Assembly: GCA_004211885.1 (NCBI GenBank) | Contig: SHBV01000001.1 | Span: 123,699-187,698 of the forward strand | From: Verrucomicrobiaceae bacterium | Lineage (GTDB): Bacteria > Verrucomicrobiota > Verrucomicrobiia > Verrucomicrobiales > DEV007 | Direction: 5' to 3' | DNA: 64,000 nt | Shown: piece after piece, positions 1 to 9,234 of the stretch | How positions within the stretch are numbered: position 1 is the first letter of the stretch | Layout: each line of letters starts with the position of its first letter | The notes under the pieces: model-generated | The model's database searches: none | What the model saw: only the letters and a program-made list of their open reading frames with translations | Told to the model about the DNA's origin: nothing | Program-made: the position numbers and the translations under genes

Positions 1-86
1 CTTCTGAAGAAGCGAAAAAAAGAAAGTATACAGGAACAGAATCCACTACAGAATCAAAAGGTAAGGCTGAATCCTCGGCCGAATAA
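1..86 (+). CDS. C-terminal tail of an unidentified protein (5' truncated)
   Basis: The frame is open from base 3 to the TAA at 84-86. It reads as a hydrophilic, lysine-, glutamate- and serine-rich tail ending in KAESSAE. The next gene, rpsF, follows after 17 bases in the same direction, so the two are probably cotranscribed. In related gene orders pth or the L25 gene rplY often precedes rpsF, and L25 proteins can have charged tails. Too little is present to identify the product, and the visible tail does not resemble the usual end of Pth. Confidence 0.5.
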   Translation, partial: SEEAKKRKYTGTESTTESKGKAESSAE

Positions 87-103
87 AAAAGAAAAAGGAA
101 TAA

Positions 104-388
104 ATGAAGAAAAACTACGAAGGTGTAATTGTGCTTGATACTACTGGTAGGGAAGCTGATGTCGATGAGCTGGTCCAAGAAATTGGTCGTGAAATTGAAT
201 CAGAAGGTGGTTCTCTTGATCAGATAGAACAGATCGGGCCCAAGGAATTCGCTTATAATGCACGTAAGTTGGCCGGTGGCCACTACGTGAACTATCAATT
301 TGCAGCTGAGCCTGATGTTATTGATAAGCTGAGGACGCGCCTGAAGCTTAATTCTGCAGTTCATTTGCAGTATTATCAGGTCCGTTAG
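104..388 (+). CDS. rpsF: 30S ribosomal protein S6
   Basis: S6 binds 16S rRNA with S18 in the small-subunit platform. The 94-residue product has the usual S6 length and layout. It starts with a beta strand (YEGVIVLDTTG), has a helix rich in acidic residues at about 20-35, and contains the family segment GPKEFAYNARKLAGGHYVNY near 45-64. The ATG at 104 is preceded by AAGGA at a suitable distance, one of the clearer ribosome-binding sites here. ssb follows in the same direction, the common rpsF-ssb arrangement, but no rpsR or rplI is seen downstream because xseA lies on the other strand. Confidence 0.95.
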   Translation: MKKNYEGVIVLDTTGREADVDELVQEIGREIESEGGSLDQIEQIGPKEFAYNARKLAGGHYVNYQFAAEPDVIDKLRTRLKLNSAVHLQYYQVR

Positions 389-428
389 CAGTGACTATTA
401 TCTAGGTTAGCGGAACTTTTGAAGCTGG

Positions 429-451
429 CGCATTACATTACTTGTAATGCG
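429..451 (+). promoter_or_regulatory. 8-bp hairpin between rpsF and ssb
   Basis: CGCATTAC (429-436) and GTAATGCG (444-451) are perfect inverted repeats around a 7-base loop. The hairpin lies 60 bases before the ssb start and is not followed by a T-run, so it is unlikely to be a full terminator. It could be an mRNA-stability or processing element that sets the rpsF to ssb ratio. That role is inference. Confidence 0.35.
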
Positions 452-511
452 GGGTTCATTTTATCCAGAAAAGAGTTTTCCTTATTCTTATTTTCATATA
501 TTGAAAATACT

Positions 512-982
512 ATGGCATCGGTAAATAAAGTTATTCTTATTGGGAATTGTACTCGTGATCCGGAGGTTCGTTATACTCCAAAGGGCACGGCGGTAGCAGA
601 CATTGGTATGGCTCTAAATCGTTACTTTTCATCTGATGGTGGAGAGAAGCGCGAAGAGACAACATTCGTTGATGTGACTCTTTGGGGTAGGCAGGCTGAG
701 GTCGCTGGTGAATACCTTAAGAAAGGTCGTCCTGTATACATTGAGGGTAGATTACAAATGGACAGTTGGGATGATAAGAATACTGGCCAAAAAAGAACCA
801 AATTAAAAATTGTTGGTGAGCAAATGCAATTGCTTGGTAGCCGGGATGGAGGAGGCGGTGGATCCAGTTCTCAGCAACGCGGAGAAAGCTCTCAGTCCAA
901 TCAAAGTGCCCCTCAGAGTTCCGGAGGAAATGATGGGGCTCAATTTGAGACTGATTCCGATGATGACGACATTCCCTTTTAA
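512..982 (+). CDS. ssb: Single-stranded DNA-binding protein
   Basis: SSB coats single-stranded DNA in replication, recombination and repair, and recruits partners through its acidic tip. The 156-residue product starts ASVNKVILIGNCTRDPEVRY, the typical OB-fold beginning. The OB fold covers about residues 1-110. A Gly/Ser/Gln-rich linker follows, and the protein ends in the classic tip DDDDIPF. An in-frame ATG-free extension reaches back to 419, but its sequence is unlike SSB and overlaps the hairpin at 429-451, so I chose the ATG at 512. No strong Shine-Dalgarno precedes it; the leader is AT-rich. Confidence 0.95.
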   Translation: MASVNKVILIGNCTRDPEVRYTPKGTAVADIGMALNRYFSSDGGEKREETTFVDVTLWGRQAEVAGEYLKKGRPVYIEGRLQMDSWDDKNTGQKRTKLKIVGEQMQLLGSRDGGGGGSSSQQRGESSQSNQSAPQSSGGNDGAQFETDSDDDDIPF

Positions 983-1042
983 GGAATAGAGTCTAAGGAT
1001 GTTGGATAAAGATTCCTTATCCTTACTTATCCAGGTCATTTT

Positions 1043-2431
1043 TTAATCGACTGTCGTATTAATGATACCGTCTGAGACCCGAGTCTCTAACTTGTCTCCT
1101 GAATTTACGTTTTTGGTCGATGTAATTAATTTTCCATCCTTGCTGTGGGTCAGTGAAAATCCTCGATCCAGTACAGATTCTGGACCAAGAGTCTTAATGG
1201 CAACGGCTGCCTTCTCACAACGTTCATTTGATTGGTTAATGAGGCTCTGAGCAGCATTCTGCAGTCTATTATCGAGAATCTTAAACTGGCCAAGGACGGT
1301 TTCTAGTTGCTTCGCTGGGTGACACATACTGACTCGGTTCCCCAAATCACTTATCGAATCTTTCTTTTCTCTGAGGGAATCCATGAGGGCTGATTTGAGG
1401 GAGTCCATCTTCAAATCAATGCTCTGATCCAGATCCGCAAGTTTGCGCTGAGGCTCATTAATTAAAGTATTTGTTCCCAGATAATCGAGTCTTTCTTTCC
1501 AACGGTCCAGCGTGTCGCTGACACGGTAAGAGAGCGATTTATTGATACTTTGAAGCTGGTTTCTGATTTCCTGTGCATCGGGCACAAGGAGTTCTGCTGC
1601 TGCGCTTGGAGTCGGTGCACGCATGTCAGCAGTGAAGTCAGAGATGGTATAATCAATCTCATGCCCGACAGCAGACACTACAGGTAAACTTAATGAGCTG
1701 ATTGCTCTTGCTGTTTTTTCTTCGTTAAATGGCCAGAGGTCCTCGAGGCTGCCCCCTCCTCGGGTCAGTAGGACCGTGTCGATTTTAATTTTTCCTTCTT
1801 GTGACCAATTCTCAATATTATGAATTGCATCGGCAATTTCTTTTGCGGCAATGCTACCCTGAACCAGTACGGGGTAGATGATAACATTGACCCAGGAAGC
1901 TCGACGTTTAAGGACGCTCAGTACGTCTTTGATTGCGGCACCGGTCGGTGAGGTGATAATGCAAATTGTATTTGGAAATATTGGAATTGGTAATTTGGTT
2001 TGGGAGTCGAATAGCCCCTCCTCATTGAGTTTATTTTTGAGGGCTTCAAATTTTTTCTGGAGGGCTCCGAGTCCTTTCAGTTGTCCTTGGCGCACTATGA
2101 GTTGGTAATTGCCTCTGGGCTCATAAACAGTAACATCGCCAAAGAGTTGTATTTCCTGCCCATCCTCCAGATCCACGCCCAGCCTGGTCGCGTTTCCACG
2201 GAAGAGAACACATGATAATTGTGAGCCCTTATCTTTGAGAGTGAAGTATTGATGACCTGAGGCCTGTTTCCTGAGATTACTAATTTCACCTTCTACCCAG
2301 ACCTCCCCGACTCGGTATTCAATTAGGTTACGAATTTTCCGTGTTAATTGGCTAACGGTAAGGATGCTCTTTTCCTGAGCCTGCTTTTCTTCGGCAATAT
2401 CATTAGAGTCTGCGAAATCAAAGAGATCCAT
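1043..2431 (-). CDS. xseA: Exodeoxyribonuclease VII large subunit
   Basis: XseA is the catalytic large subunit of exonuclease VII, which degrades single-stranded DNA to oligonucleotides. The 462-residue product has an N-terminal OB-fold at about 22-115 (ISNLRKQASGHQYFTLKD). The nuclease domain follows, with IITSPTGAAIKDVL, TRGGGSLEDLWPFNEE and VVSAVGHEIDYTISDF. A coiled-coil region covers roughly 290-400. The length is normal for the family. It follows the reductase-like gene by 20 bases on the same strand, so the two are probably cotranscribed. No xseB small-subunit gene is adjacent; the 60 bases between xseA and ssb hold no ORF. Confidence 0.95.
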   Translation of the reverse strand: MDLFDFADSNDIAEEKQAQEKSILTVSQLTRKIRNLIEYRVGEVWVEGEISNLRKQASGHQYFTLKDKGSQLSCVLFRGNATRLGVDLEDGQEIQLFGDVTVYEPRGNYQLIVRQGQLKGLGALQKKFEALKNKLNEEGLFDSQTKLPIPIFPNTICIITSPTGAAIKDVLSVLKRRASWVNVIIYPVLVQGSIAAKEIADAIHNIENWSQEGKIKIDTVLLTRGGGSLEDLWPFNEEKTARAISSLSLPVVSAVGHEIDYTISDFTADMRAPTPSAAAELLVPDAQEIRNQLQSINKSLSYRVSDTLDRWKERLDYLGTNTLINEPQRKLADLDQSIDLKMDSLKSALMDSLREKKDSISDLGNRVSMCHPAKQLETVLGQFKILDNRLQNAAQSLINQSNERCEKAAVAIKTLGPESVLDRGFSLTHSKDGKLITSTKNVNSGDKLETRVSDGIINTTVD

Positions 2432-2451
2432 AATTGAATATTGATGGTCTT

Positions 2452-3447
2452 TTAAGAGGTAAAGTCCAGCAATACCTTACCATCACGTCCGGTTTCCATG
2501 GACCGCTTGATAGCGGATTTGATCTCTTCTGGCCTAAATATTGAATCTATGGGTTGGTGCAATTTCTCATTGATCATCATGTCTGCCAATTTTCTGTAAA
2601 CGGTTTCTATCAGCTGCGGTTTGGTGGAATTTAACCATTTACTTAGCCAGAGACCTTGAATTCTGAAATCCTTAAAAATGAGAAAGCTGTTAGGTACTTT
2701 AAGGGGCCGCTTGGCCATTGCACCATAAGTGATATGAGTGCCTCCTTCTGAAAGTAACGACATAATGCGGAGGGCACTGTCGCCACCAACTGCGTTAATT
2801 GCTAAACCTACATGATTCTTTCCGATTCGTTCTATTGCTTCATTTTTACCAATATCATCGTCACTAAAGACGAGGTCGGCACCATAGCCCATGAGTTGAT
2901 CCTTTAGGCCCGCTCTCCTCACAAAATTGATGGTTTTCCAGCCCATCAATTTTGCAATTTCAATGACAGCTATACCTACTCCAGAATTAGATGCATTCTG
3001 AACGACCCAGGAATCAGGTTTTTTATATTCTATCTGGTTGAGAAGTAACCAGGCCGTTGCCGGATTCACCTTTAGCATAGCACTGAGTTTTGGTGACAAT
3101 GAGTGAGGGACTTTGATTATCTGGTTCGGATGAACTCTTACATAGTCCTGCCAGCAGTCATTTCTATTGACGTAAAAGACATGATCTCCTTCAGCAAACC
3201 CTTCACAGGACTCTCCCGTGTCAACGACTAGACCGCTCCCTTCATTGCCGATGATTGCTGGGAGTTGAGGCAGTTTTCCATACTTTCCTTCAATCACATT
3301 CAGGTCTGCTGGATTAATTGGCGCATATTGAGTTCGAATGAGTAATTCTTCAGAACCAGGGCTTTCGATCTTTTCCTGATAGCATGAGGCTCCTTCTTCG
3401 GGAGTTGTAAACTTTTCTACTTTGATTTGCCGATTGATTTGAGACAT
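2452..3447 (-). CDS. Zinc-independent MDR-family reductase, enoyl-thioester reductase-like (MECR/ETR type)
   Basis: This is a medium-chain dehydrogenase/reductase of 331 residues that probably uses NADPH. Its closest resemblance is to mitochondrial-type 2-enoyl thioester reductases. The evidence is the early segment APINPADLNVIEGKYG, then GNEGSG, the nucleotide-binding turn QNASNSGVGIAVIEIA near 150-165, and LWLSKWL near 268-274, where MECR proteins have a similar aromatic segment. The zinc-ligand pattern of alcohol dehydrogenases is absent. A quinone-oxidoreductase role cannot be ruled out. The gene is directly upstream of xseA with no obvious functional link. The start is the ATG at 3447, and the divergent AT-rich gap to the esterase gene (3448-3566) probably carries both promoters. 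Confidence 0.75.
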   Translation of the reverse strand: MSQINRQIKVEKFTTPEEGASCYQEKIESPGSEELLIRTQYAPINPADLNVIEGKYGKLPQLPAIIGNEGSGLVVDTGESCEGFAEGDHVFYVNRNDCWQDYVRVHPNQIIKVPHSLSPKLSAMLKVNPATAWLLLNQIEYKKPDSWVVQNASNSGVGIAVIEIAKLMGWKTINFVRRAGLKDQLMGYGADLVFSDDDIGKNEAIERIGKNHVGLAINAVGGDSALRIMSLLSEGGTHITYGAMAKRPLKVPNSFLIFKDFRIQGLWLSKWLNSTKPQLIETVYRKLADMMINEKLHQPIDSIFRPEEIKSAIKRSMETGRDGKVLLDFTS

Positions 3448-3566
3448 TTTTCTTTCTTAGTGCCAATTCATTAAAAAAAGAGACTTTAAACAAGTGAATA
3501 AATAGTTTTTAAATTACTTTATGGTTTTTCTTATTTTGATCGAGCGCCTACGATTGGATCTAGTAA

Positions 3567-4436
3567 ATGAAATTTTTTCTTAATAAAATCAGTATTTTCA
3601 TGGCATTTATCCCCTTTTCTTTGGGGCTTGGTTATGAATTGTCAGAAGATTCAAAGCCTCAGGACGGAGTCCCTAAGGGCAAAGTGACTAAGTATCAATT
3701 CACTGATAGCGAGGTTTATCCTGGCACGGTAAGAGATTATTGGGTCTATGTGCCTCAGCAATATGACAAGTCTAAGCCTGCCTGTCTGATGGTCTTTCAA
3801 GATGGAGCCTGGTACCAAAATCTTTCTGGACACACCCGGGCCTCGATAGTTTTTGATAACCTTATTCATAAGAAAGAGATACCAGTTATCATAGGCGTCT
3901 TTATTAATCCGGGCATCATTCCACCACAGAAAGAAGGCGGCAAACCAAGAAAGAACAGAAGCTTGGAGTACGATACTTTAAGTGATCAGTATGCTAAGTT
4001 CCTTCTGAATGATTTGCTACCTGAGGTGCAAAAAAAATATAATATTACCGAAGACCCTATGGGCCGGTCTGCTTGCGGAATCAGTTCCGGAGGAATTTGC
4101 GCTTGGACTGTGGCATGGGAACGGCCTGACCAGTTTAGGAAAGTGATATCTTACATAGGCAGTTTTACCAACATAAGGGGAGGCCATAATTATCCTGCCA
4201 TTATTCGAAAGACAGAGAAGAAACCGATACGTGTTTTTCTTCAGGAAGGAGAAAATGATCTTGATAATCTTCATGGCAACTGGCCACTAGCGAACCGACA
4301 AATGGCAGCTGCTCTAAAGTTCTCCGGTTATGATTATAAGTTCGTTATGGGTGATGGCTCACATAATGGAAAGCATGGAGGCTCAATCTTTCCAGACATG
4401 CTAAGATGGCTCTGGAGAGATTATCCAAAAGACTAA
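3567..4436 (+). CDS. Secreted esterase, enterochelin-esterase-like (alpha/beta hydrolase)
   Basis: The 289-residue protein has an N-terminal signal peptide (about 1-22). An esterase-D/Fes-type alpha/beta hydrolase domain follows. It shows RDYWVYVPQQYD, VFQDGAWY near 77-83 and the nucleophile elbow GISSGG with Ser173. A histidine-rich loop GDGSHNGKHGG near the C-terminus probably supplies the catalytic His. Proteins of this family in Planctomycetes and Verrucomicrobia are often annotated as acyl or carbohydrate esterases; the substrate here is unknown. The TAA stop overlaps the ATG of the next gene by one base (TAATG), so translation is probably coupled. Confidence 0.8.
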   Translation: MKFFLNKISIFMAFIPFSLGLGYELSEDSKPQDGVPKGKVTKYQFTDSEVYPGTVRDYWVYVPQQYDKSKPACLMVFQDGAWYQNLSGHTRASIVFDNLIHKKEIPVIIGVFINPGIIPPQKEGGKPRKNRSLEYDTLSDQYAKFLLNDLLPEVQKKYNITEDPMGRSACGISSGGICAWTVAWERPDQFRKVISYIGSFTNIRGGHNYPAIIRKTEKKPIRVFLQEGENDLDNLHGNWPLANRQMAAALKFSGYDYKFVMGDGSHNGKHGGSIFPDMLRWLWRDYPKD

Positions 4437-5326
4437 TGAATCGTAGTATCATTATATGGATATTAGTGACCTTGGGCACGGTCCTTTCATGCCGGTCGCA
4501 GGATACACCGTTGACAATGGTACTCGTCCCTGGGCAAGAATGGGAAAAAATGGCAAGTGGAATGAAATTTTGTGATGCTTGCTGCACTGACAAGAAGGGC
4601 AATTTTTATTTTGCAGATGCAGGGAGCAAGGCTCCAATCAAGAGGATCGGATTGGATGGAAAAGTCTCTGATTTTGGTCCTCCTTTACAAGGTGTTAGCG
4701 GGCTCCAATTTGGTGAGGATTCTGTCCTCTATATTTGTCAGGGAAGGGCCCGGCGCATTTGTGCACTCCGAGGAGGGAAGGACCTGGAAGTGATTGTGGA
4801 TAATGTCCGACCCAACGATTTGGTAGTGACTAAAGACAATCACTTGTATTTTACCGAGACTTTTTCGCAGAGAGTGTACCACATCGATCTGAGTAAGGAG
4901 CAGAAGGTCTTGAAGATTGTTGACAGTGGCATACTCAAACCGAACGGAATCGCATTGACTCCGAACGGAGGAACACTATTTGTTTCCGATCACCTCGAAA
5001 GAGAGGTTTGGTTTTTCAGAATAGATAAAGATAATTCCTTAAGTTTTAAGGCTCCTTATGGATCTCTTCGGATACGCGGCAAGAATGCTCAAAGTAAAGG
5101 GGACGGTTGTGACGTGGATTCATTAGGCCGTTATTATGTGTGCTCAGATTTGGGCATCCAGATGTTTGACCCTACAGCAAGGCTCGGAGGTGTGATTCTG
5201 GGTCCTGATCCGAACAATTCTGTCGTGAGCTTGGCATTTTCAGGTCAGGGACTTCGTTATCTTTATGTTGCAAGTGGAGGATCTATTTACCGACGTCAAA
5301 TGAAGACTCCTGGTGTCGGAAGATGA
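4436..5326 (+). CDS. SMP-30/gluconolactonase-like lipoprotein
   Basis: The 296-residue product is a six-bladed beta-propeller of the SMP-30/gluconolactonase/LRE family, which often hydrolyses sugar lactones. Visible blade motifs are NDLVVTKDNHLYFTE, KPNGIALTPNGGTLFVSD and GCDVDSLGRYYV, with the Asn and Asp residues that bind the divalent metal in this family. I chose the start at 4436, which overlaps the upstream stop. It begins a lipoprotein-type signal with a VLSC lipobox near residue 19; the longer frame from 4406 adds only residues that overlap the esterase. It is paired with the esterase upstream, which suggests joint work on a plant- or algal-type ester or lactone. Confidence 0.8.
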   Translation: MNRSIIIWILVTLGTVLSCRSQDTPLTMVLVPGQEWEKMASGMKFCDACCTDKKGNFYFADAGSKAPIKRIGLDGKVSDFGPPLQGVSGLQFGEDSVLYICQGRARRICALRGGKDLEVIVDNVRPNDLVVTKDNHLYFTETFSQRVYHIDLSKEQKVLKIVDSGILKPNGIALTPNGGTLFVSDHLEREVWFFRIDKDNSLSFKAPYGSLRIRGKNAQSKGDGCDVDSLGRYYVCSDLGIQMFDPTARLGGVILGPDPNNSVVSLAFSGQGLRYLYVASGGSIYRRQMKTPGVGR

Positions 5327-5358
5327 TCTATGGTTATCTCTTTATTGATGAGTACGAT

Positions 5359-7023
5359 TTAAGCAGCAGTCTGCATTAAGCTGTGCGCATGCTGCTGGGC
5401 CGATTCTTTTTCTCCACCAAGCATTCGCGCAATCTCAGCGACCCGTTCTTTGCCATCCACTTTCATGATTTCTGACCGCGTGCGCCCTCCGTTTGTGAAT
5501 TCTTTCTTCACCACATAGTGGGACTTCGATAGGGAAGCTACCTGAGGCAGATGGGAGATAGATATGACCTGATGACTCTTTCCTAGTGAAGCCATTTTAA
5601 TTCCAACTGATTGGGCAATTGCTCCTCCGACATTGGCGTCTATTTCATCAAATACGAGTACAGGTATTGCATCCTCCCCCGCTAAAGTGCTTTTCAATGC
5701 AAGCATCACTCGTGACATTTCACCGCTCGATGCAATTGATCGTAAGGCTTTTGATGGTTCTCCAGGATTAGGAGCAAAAAGGAACTCTATACTTTCGGCG
5801 CCCATTGATGTGGGCTTCTCTTTTTGCTCCAAGGAAATCTCGAATATTGATTTTTTAAATCCTAAGTCTTTCAGTTCATTTGTCACTAATTTGGCGAGCT
5901 TTGGTGAAGCAGAGATACGTTTTTTAGTGATCTTTTCTGATATTTTGTGCATTTCTGACTGAGATTCCTCGATTTCTTTTTCTAGCCGCTTTAATTCTTC
6001 ATGCCTATTTTCGTTTTTATTTAATTTTTCATGAGCTGATTCCCTGAAACCGAGAACCTCGCCAAGGCTGTTGCCGTATTTTCTCTTCAGCGTTTCAATG
6101 AGATCGACCCGACATTCGATTTCCTCAATCTTTGAAGGTTCCATCTCTATACTGCCAGCATAGGTTTCTAATTGATTTTGTAATTCCTGAATTTCAACTA
6201 GTGCATTCTCAAACTTCTCAGTGTATTCGGTAGCTGATGAATCAAACTTTTCTAATTCTTTTAATGAGCGCATGAGTTGCATGAGTTGATCAATGACTGA
6301 ATGTTCTTCACCATGAAGCTCACTGATGATTTTACTCGATGCTTCTAGTAAGCTCTTGGAATTTCTACTTACGTGATAACTTTTATACAATTGCTCTTCC
6401 TCATCTTCTTTAATGTCGGCTTCATCGATCTCATTGATCTGGTGCTTTAAAAGATCAATAGCCTGTTCGTTACTTCTTTCCGAATTAATGAGTTCATCAT
6501 ATTCACTCTGAAGAGATTTGAATTTTTTGTATGCCAAAGAATGCTGCCTTGTGATCTCTGTTAGACCTGCATAAGCATCGAGTAATGAAAGTTGCCTTTC
6601 ACTTGAAAATAATGAGTGATGGTCATGGGGCCCATGCAGATCAACGAGTAATTTGCCTATCTTCTTGAGTGTGTTCAGAGTCACGGGCGAGCAATTGATG
6701 AACTGCTTATTCGTGGCCTTCTTATCAAGAACTCTTCTTATGACTAATTGATTTTCGGAACATGGTTCAAGACCCGATTCATCAAGTATTATGTTAATGT
6801 CACTACAATCTTTTAGGTCAAATATAGCTTCAACAGTACAGGTATCCTCTCCGGTCCTTATTAGTTCGGTGTCAGCTCTCTGACCCACGATCAGTTTTAG
6901 TGCTCCTATGACCATGGATTTTCCCGATCCTGTTTCCCCGGTGATACCAATTAGCCCAGATCCCATTTCCCACACGACCTCTTCGATCAGTGCCAAATTA
7001 TTGATTTTAAGTAAGCTAAGCAT
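5359..7023 (-). CDS. recN: DNA repair protein RecN
   Basis: RecN is an SMC-like ATPase that acts early in double-strand-break repair. The 554-residue product begins MLSLLKINNLALIEEV and has the Walker A motif GETGSGKS at 29-36. Two long coiled-coil arms cover about 150-350. The C-terminal half has an ABC signature-like ASSGEMSRVMLALK and the Walker B IPVLVFDEIDANVGG, followed by ISHLPQVASLS. Length and order match the family. It stands alone between convergent and divergent neighbours, with its promoter in the AT-rich gap 7024-7160. I saw no LexA-type box. Confidence 0.95.
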   Translation of the reverse strand: MLSLLKINNLALIEEVVWEMGSGLIGITGETGSGKSMVIGALKLIVGQRADTELIRTGEDTCTVEAIFDLKDCSDINIILDESGLEPCSENQLVIRRVLDKKATNKQFINCSPVTLNTLKKIGKLLVDLHGPHDHHSLFSSERQLSLLDAYAGLTEITRQHSLAYKKFKSLQSEYDELINSERSNEQAIDLLKHQINEIDEADIKEDEEEQLYKSYHVSRNSKSLLEASSKIISELHGEEHSVIDQLMQLMRSLKELEKFDSSATEYTEKFENALVEIQELQNQLETYAGSIEMEPSKIEEIECRVDLIETLKRKYGNSLGEVLGFRESAHEKLNKNENRHEELKRLEKEIEESQSEMHKISEKITKKRISASPKLAKLVTNELKDLGFKKSIFEISLEQKEKPTSMGAESIEFLFAPNPGEPSKALRSIASSGEMSRVMLALKSTLAGEDAIPVLVFDEIDANVGGAIAQSVGIKMASLGKSHQVISISHLPQVASLSKSHYVVKKEFTNGGRTRSEIMKVDGKERVAEIARMLGGEKESAQQHAHSLMQTAA

Positions 7024-7160
7024 TGTCTAAAATTTACCCTTACAATATGTACAAATAAACAAGTGTTCAAGTGAACAATATTAATTTCTATTAAAGAAAA
7101 CAGTATTTTAGCCCTTTATATACTTGTTGAATGAGCTGACCCTTTAATTAGAAGCATTTT

Positions 7161-7943
7161 ATGCAGGAACTTGAGGTCATATTTTTAGGATCAGGCACTT
7201 CGGTCGGTGTGCCCATGGTGGGCTGTACCTGTGAAGTATGTGAATCCCCAGACTCTAAAGACAAACGTTTAAGGTCTTCCATTCTCATCAAAACGAATGA
7301 GAAGAGGGTGCTCGTTGATTGCGGTCCCGATCTGAGGCAACAGTGTCTTAGGGAGGACATAGCGAGTTTGGACGCTGTATTAATTACTCATCCTCATGCT
7401 GACCATATAATGGGTCTTGATGATCTAAGAAGATTTACACCTAGAGCAGAAGATACGCTTCCCATCTATGCCAAGCCCAGTTGTATTGATGCACTTAGCC
7501 AATGTTTTTTTTATATTTTTAATGGTGAGAATCGTTATCCAGGTTACTTCAAGCCCGACGCGATACCAATTGAAGGGGCTTTTAATTTATTTGAAGTGAA
7601 AGTGATTCCTATTCCTGTCGAGCATGGAAAGGTTGAGTGTATAGGCTTTGCCTTTTATCAGAATGATTTACCATTACTTGGATATATTCCGGACTGTAAA
7701 AAAATTGATGAAGAAGGAATGAATGTATTAAATAATGTTGAGTGTCTTGTCATTGATGGACTAAGACACACCCCTCACCCTACGCATATCTCTATTTCCG
7801 AAGCAGTTGAGATATCTCAGGAATTGAGTGCGAAGCAGACCTGGTTAACTCATATTTCTCATGACGTAATGCATGAAAGAGATGAGTCGAATCTTCCTGA
7901 GAATGTTCGTATTGCTTACGATGGATTGAAATTAAGCCTGTGA
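7161..7943 (+). CDS. PhnP-like MBL-fold metallo-hydrolase
   Basis: The 260-residue protein is a metallo-beta-lactamase-fold phosphodiesterase. It begins with the strand LEVIFLGSGTSVGVPMVGC, contains the cysteine pair CTCEVC near 24-29, and carries the metal-binding motif THPHADHIMGLDDLR. Later ligands appear in VEHGK, YIPDCK and the closing THISHD. This combination is typical of the PhnP/tRNase Z-like group that hydrolyses cyclic phosphodiesters. No phn genes are nearby, so the role is more likely general nucleotide or cyclic-phosphate salvage than phosphonate use. The start ATG at 7161 follows a short AT-rich leader. Confidence 0.85.
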   Translation: MQELEVIFLGSGTSVGVPMVGCTCEVCESPDSKDKRLRSSILIKTNEKRVLVDCGPDLRQQCLREDIASLDAVLITHPHADHIMGLDDLRRFTPRAEDTLPIYAKPSCIDALSQCFFYIFNGENRYPGYFKPDAIPIEGAFNLFEVKVIPIPVEHGKVECIGFAFYQNDLPLLGYIPDCKKIDEEGMNVLNNVECLVIDGLRHTPHPTHISISEAVEISQELSAKQTWLTHISHDVMHERDESNLPENVRIAYDGLKLSL

Positions 7944-7970
7944 TTTGTTATTTATCCAAAGCAAATTGTG

Positions 7971-7989
7971 AGGGCATTTTTCATGCCTT
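7971..7989 (+). terminator. Weak hairpin after the PhnP-like gene
   Basis: AGGGCAT and ATGCCTT form a 7-bp stem (one G-T pair) around a TTTTC loop, 27 bases after the stop codon. Only three T follow on the 3' side, so termination would be inefficient. Confidence 0.3.
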
Positions 7990-8091
7990 TACTATTAGTT
8001 TGAAGTAATGAAAGGCAAGCTATTCTGAGATATTTCCGTGGTTTCCTTTTGTTTAAATTGAAATATGATTAAGGGCCAAGCCTTTGGCACC

Positions 8092-9234
8092 ATGAATAAT
8101 ATGCTGATCGTAAAAGTTGCTGTAGCTCTATTTATTCTTTCGACACTTTCTAATGCTCAGGCTGAGAACTTGACCAAAGATAAGACTTTTATGTTGGGCG
8201 CTTACTACTATGCTTGGTATGAGGCGCCAAATAATGAAAATGATTTGGGGTGGATGGAAAAAGCTTTGAGGGGGAGATTAAAGCCGGTGCAGCTTCCTAA
8301 ATTGGGTGTTTATGATAGCCGCGACCCGAAGGTTATAAAGGGTCATATTGAACAGTCTAAACATGCTGGAATTGATTTCTGGTCAGTGAGTTGGTGGGGT
8401 CAAAACCGTCAGAATGAAACATTCAAGGACCATATTCTGAAGCATCCTGATGCCTCTAAACTGAAATATGCGGTCCTTTATGAATCAACGGGTCGGTTAG
8501 GTTCGATGAGGAACCCAAGCTATAAAAATTTGGTGCCTGATTTTGACTACTTTAATGAGCAGTACTTTAATCATCCGAACTACCTTAAAGTTGATGGTAA
8601 GCCTGTCGTATTTATATACCTGACTCGTGTATACTTCAGGCGTGATGAAGGTAAGAAAGCTTTAAAATCTCTGCGACTTAAATATCCCAACCTATACATT
8701 GTAGGGGATGACGTCTTTGGTCCTAACTATCCTGCGAGTGCGGCGAGTCAGTGGAATGCTATAACGGCATACGATGTTTATGGCCAATCGACTAAAATTA
8801 CAGGAGGCACTAAGGCTGGGATCGAGCGCTTAAAAAATAACTATTCTAAAGCAAAGGTTAAGGCCAATAAAGTTGGTACTGGATTTGTGCCTGCCATTGC
8901 TCCTGGTTACAATGACCGTGCTGTGCGTAAAGGTAACCCTGGCAGGTCACGATTTTTTGATGATGTTAAAAGATCAAGAGAAGGTGATCTTTTTCGTTCC
9001 ATGATAAAAGATGTTGCGGTGCTGCTCGCGGATCCGAAAGCAAAGAACATGATTATGGTGACCTCTTTTAATGAATGGTATGAGGATACTCAAATTGAAC
9101 CAACTGCAGGGAAAGCCAAATTGCCAGTTTCAAAGGACGATTCGGAGTCAGGGAATTACTTCACAGAAGATAACCTCTACCATGACTATGGTTCTCTTTA
9201 CCTAGACATTTTGCGGTCAGAATTTGAGCAATGA
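8092..9234 (+). CDS. Secreted GH99-like glycoside hydrolase domain protein
   Basis: The protein resembles glycoside hydrolase family 99 (endo-alpha-mannosidase/mannanase) and the related WbsX-type proteins. It has YYYAWYEAPN near the mature N-terminus. The pattern LGVYDSRDPKVIKGHIEQSK is followed by AGIDFWSVSWWG. Near the end is SFNEWYEDTQIEP, where family members carry the catalytic-site Glu residues. I chose the ATG at 8092, which gives a standard 24-residue signal peptide ending in NAQA; an in-frame ATG at 8065 would add nine residues. The stop at 9234 is immediately next to the stop of the minus-strand apbE. The substrate is unknown; mannan-type or sulfated algal polysaccharide is a reasonable guess. 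Confidence 0.8.
   Translation: MNNMLIVKVAVALFILSTLSNAQAENLTKDKTFMLGAYYYAWYEAPNNENDLGWMEKALRGRLKPVQLPKLGVYDSRDPKVIKGHIEQSKHAGIDFWSVSWWGQNRQNETFKDHILKHPDASKLKYAVLYESTGRLGSMRNPSYKNLVPDFDYFNEQYFNHPNYLKVDGKPVVFIYLTRVYFRRDEGKKALKSLRLKYPNLYIVGDDVFGPNYPASAASQWNAITAYDVYGQSTKITGGTKAGIERLKNNYSKAKVKANKVGTGFVPAIAPGYNDRAVRKGNPGRSRFFDDVKRSREGDLFRSMIKDVAVLLADPKAKNMIMVTSFNEWYEDTQIEPTAGKAKLPVSKDDSESGNYFTEDNLYHDYGSLYLDILRSEFEQ

Noticed and set aside
419..511. N-terminal extension of ssb
   Set aside because: The extension is unlike SSB, overlaps the intergenic hairpin, and the ATG at 512 gives the normal protein.
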